Positions 62,442 through 64,000 of a stretch of 64,000 bases of DNA are shown here, one piece after another. The position numbers and the translations under genes were made by a program. The notes below the pieces were generated by a model that searched no databases, was not told the DNA's origin, and worked only from the letters and a program-made list of their open reading frames with translations. The stretch is taken from the NCBI GenBank assembly GCA_002343075.1, contig DDRH01000010.1, positions 140,070 to 204,069 of the forward strand, given 5' to 3'. The DNA is from Phycisphaerales bacterium UBA2421. GTDB taxonomy: Bacteria; Planctomycetota; Phycisphaerae; Tepidisphaerales; Tepidisphaeraceae. Within the stretch, counting starts at the first letter, position 1. Every line of letters begins with the position of its first letter.

Positions 62442-63038
62442 ATGACATCGCCAATCCGAGCGGAATCCCTCGATCGTTGGAAACAGTTCTTCGCACAATG
62501 CTTTCCGGAACTCGCTTGGTTCGACCCACCGATCCCGAACATCCCATCCGCAGAACTTTCTTCGGATGCCCGGCTGATTCTGCGACCAGCGGGCCTCACT
62601 GCAGCAGGCATATTTCAGAAGGCCCAGAACTGCGGGAGGCTTATGGTCGATCCTGTGGTGCTGAAACATCTCGAAGAAATCGCTGAGAAAGACGCCAACG
62701 CTCCAGCCTTGTGCTGGATCGACGGCTTTTCTGAGTCGATGCCCGAAATGACCCCACTCCAGAGATCACTGACTCGTGACGACAGTGCGAGTCTGGCCGA
62801 TCTAGCCCTCCTAGTGGCGTTCGAAGCATGGGACTCGTCACATGGCGCCACAAGTCCACCGATGCCAGATGCACTCATTATTGCAGTGGGGTCGTACTTG
62901 CCTTCCGTCGCGATGATGCCGCTGGTTTCGTTTAGCAGCACAGACAATCGATATCACGCCTACGCACTGTTGCCCGACGAACTGAACGACAAATCTGACC
63001 CTTCGTTCGTCACACCTCGGCGAATCACACCTGCCTAG
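62442..63038 (+). CDS. Unknown protein
   Basis: The 198-residue protein ('SLDRWKQFFAQCFPELAWFD', 'LLVAFEAWDSSHGATSPPMP') has AAGGAG eight bases upstream of its ATG, a strong site. No recognised family. A terminator follows 12 bases after the stop. Confidence 0.68.
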   Translation: MTSPIRAESLDRWKQFFAQCFPELAWFDPPIPNIPSAELSSDARLILRPAGLTAAGIFQKAQNCGRLMVDPVVLKHLEEIAEKDANAPALCWIDGFSESMPEMTPLQRSLTRDDSASLADLALLVAFEAWDSSHGATSPPMPDALIIAVGSYLPSVAMMPLVSFSSTDNRYHAYALLPDELNDKSDPSFVTPRRITPA

Positions 63039-63050
63039 CCGCCGAACCAG

Positions 63051-63078
63051 ATCCGCACGTAACCCGTGCGGATTTTCG
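63051..63078 (+). terminator. Rho-independent terminator
   Basis: ATCCGCACG (63051-63059) pairs with CGTGCGGAT (63065-63073) around TAACC, followed by TTTTC. The rest of the gap 63079-63443 shows no gene. Confidence 0.8.
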
Positions 63079-63443
63079 CTGGAACACGTTTCAGGGGGAA
63101 TCTTCCCGCATCCGGCGTTTATTGTTAGCATTTCAGCCGACGAGTGACTGTACGGTTCGGTTGTGTTCTACCTGGTACAGCGGCTTCAATCCCGTGCGAA
63201 TCTCCGATTGTGGAGTAAAACCGCATGCTTTGGCGAAGCGACGGCTGGCCAGCCACGCATCACATCCGCAATCCAGAAAGTCGCTGTGTTCTTTACGTCC
63301 CTGATCGACTCGCCGTCACGCGTCCCAGGGTCTAGTCGACCTACATCAAAGCGACGTCGCTTAGGTGCTGGGTCGTGTCGATGCAGCTCGGTGCATGGAG
63401 AATTGAAGTTGACCACACCACACGTGTATGCAGGAGTTTCGTC

Positions 63444-64000
63444 ATGTCATCCAACAACATCTTCGGTCGATTGGAGAAGCTACGAAAAGTCGCCTCCCAA
63501 ACATCCGGCCTAACCTTTCGAACTCTCACTCACCAACTGTCGCAGAAGCTACAGGCCCTCGGCGAATCCACGCTTGGGCTCGGATCAGTGCATCGCGGAC
63601 TTCGCGGGTATGAGTCCATGTGCATTGAACACGTCCGAATTGTCGCCTCCCTGGTGGCCGACGCCTTGAAGCTTCCGACAGACGACGTCATTCAATACGT
63701 CGAGTTCAACAAGATTGTCAGCAAGCCTATCGCACGCCTCGTCAATGCGAAGTACTTCCCGAATACAAACGACGAGATGGGCAAAGCCTATCGGCAACTC
63801 CTCCGCGAGTTCGCAGATGCACGCCAGTGCTCGATCGTAATGCGGGAAGTGCAGCCCTTTATGGTGACTCGTGACCTTGAATGCCGCATTCCACGAGTCC
63901 GTGAACTTTCCGACTACTATCGCATGCGTGTCCGAACGTCGAGTGGTCGGTTGAGAAGCGTGCTCAACTATCGAACGGCGAGGCGACCTTCGCTACGAAT
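63444..64000 (+). CDS. Unknown protein, 3' end beyond window
   Basis: An open frame from ATG at 63444 runs without stop to the window edge, giving 185 residues so far ('MSSNNIFGRLEKLRKVASQT', 'ESMCIEHVRIVASLVADALK', 'DEMGKAYRQLLREFADARQC'). CAGGAG seven bases upstream supports the start. No family is recognised. Confidence 0.65.
   Translation, partial: MSSNNIFGRLEKLRKVASQTSGLTFRTLTHQLSQKLQALGESTLGLGSVHRGLRGYESMCIEHVRIVASLVADALKLPTDDVIQYVEFNKIVSKPIARLVNAKYFPNTNDEMGKAYRQLLREFADARQCSIVMREVQPFMVTRDLECRIPRVRELSDYYRMRVRTSSGRLRSVLNYRTARRPSLR

Overview
The window looks like a piece of a planctomycete genome, probably class Phycisphaerae. The main pointers are LEPR-XLL-type N-termini on three surface proteins, a PEP-CTERM motif, ECF sigma factors with long extensions, tandem kelch proteins, a secreted squalene-cyclase-like repeat protein and many small lipoproteins. 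This is inferred from protein families; there is no rRNA in the window. The sequence falls into two halves. Bases 1 to about 28,000 look like GC-rich chromosomal backbone. From about 28,700 to the right end the base composition is visibly less GC-rich and the content is mobile and defensive.

Backbone (1-28,000). It opens with the 3'-truncated end of a minus-strand gene that joins an ECF sigma factor to two hydrophobic segments and a roughly 780-residue surface domain carrying a PEP-CTERM motif. Then come sdhB, a lipoprotein, and an ECF sigma / anti-sigma / inactive HtrA-PDZ operon. Next are a secreted squalene-cyclase-like protein, tRNA-Ser(GCT), a TadG-like protein, two duplicated kelch proteins, an RTX-type repeat protein and a glycosyltransferase preceded (in coordinates) by two large palindromes. 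The rest holds DUF2752, a lipoprotein pair, gmhA, an acetyltransferase, a phosphoesterase, PlsC, a HIT protein, a MacB/FtsX-type permease, a TPR protein, a pRiA4b ORF-3 protein and tRNA-Gly(CCC).

Island (28,000-48,600). A parDE-type toxin-antitoxin pair comes first, then an integrase C-terminal remnant directly followed by a 5' half of tRNA-Ser(CGA), and a J-domain protein. Beyond this, twelve genes all lie on the minus strand. In transcription order they are higB, higA-ImmA/IrrE, an unknown gene, an SNF2-type helicase with a degenerate PLD-like N-terminus, DUF4391, a DUF262/DUF1524 (GmrSD-like) nuclease, a type III-like Mod methyltransferase, an unknown gene, DUF3800, a type III-like Res, and a Gabija-like GajA/GajB pair. 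Several of these genes overlap by 1 to 11 bases. I read this as a composite anti-phage island.

Plasmid or integrative-element backbone (48,600-64,000). A DnaA box and extended -10 promoter precede a ribbon-helix-helix gene and a duplicated-domain replication initiator. The initiator's own reading frame holds four iteron-like repeats and an AT-rich stretch. ParA and ParB follow. A 400-base hairpin-dense non-coding region then precedes a replication-relaxation protein. The remainder is a CHC2/Toprim primase, two small plasmid-type proteins, an ArdC-like antirestriction protein, two divergent HerA/TraD-type ATPases and several unknown genes running off the right edge. The left half is therefore core genome and the right half an integrated or extrachromosomal conjugative element carrying a large defence load.
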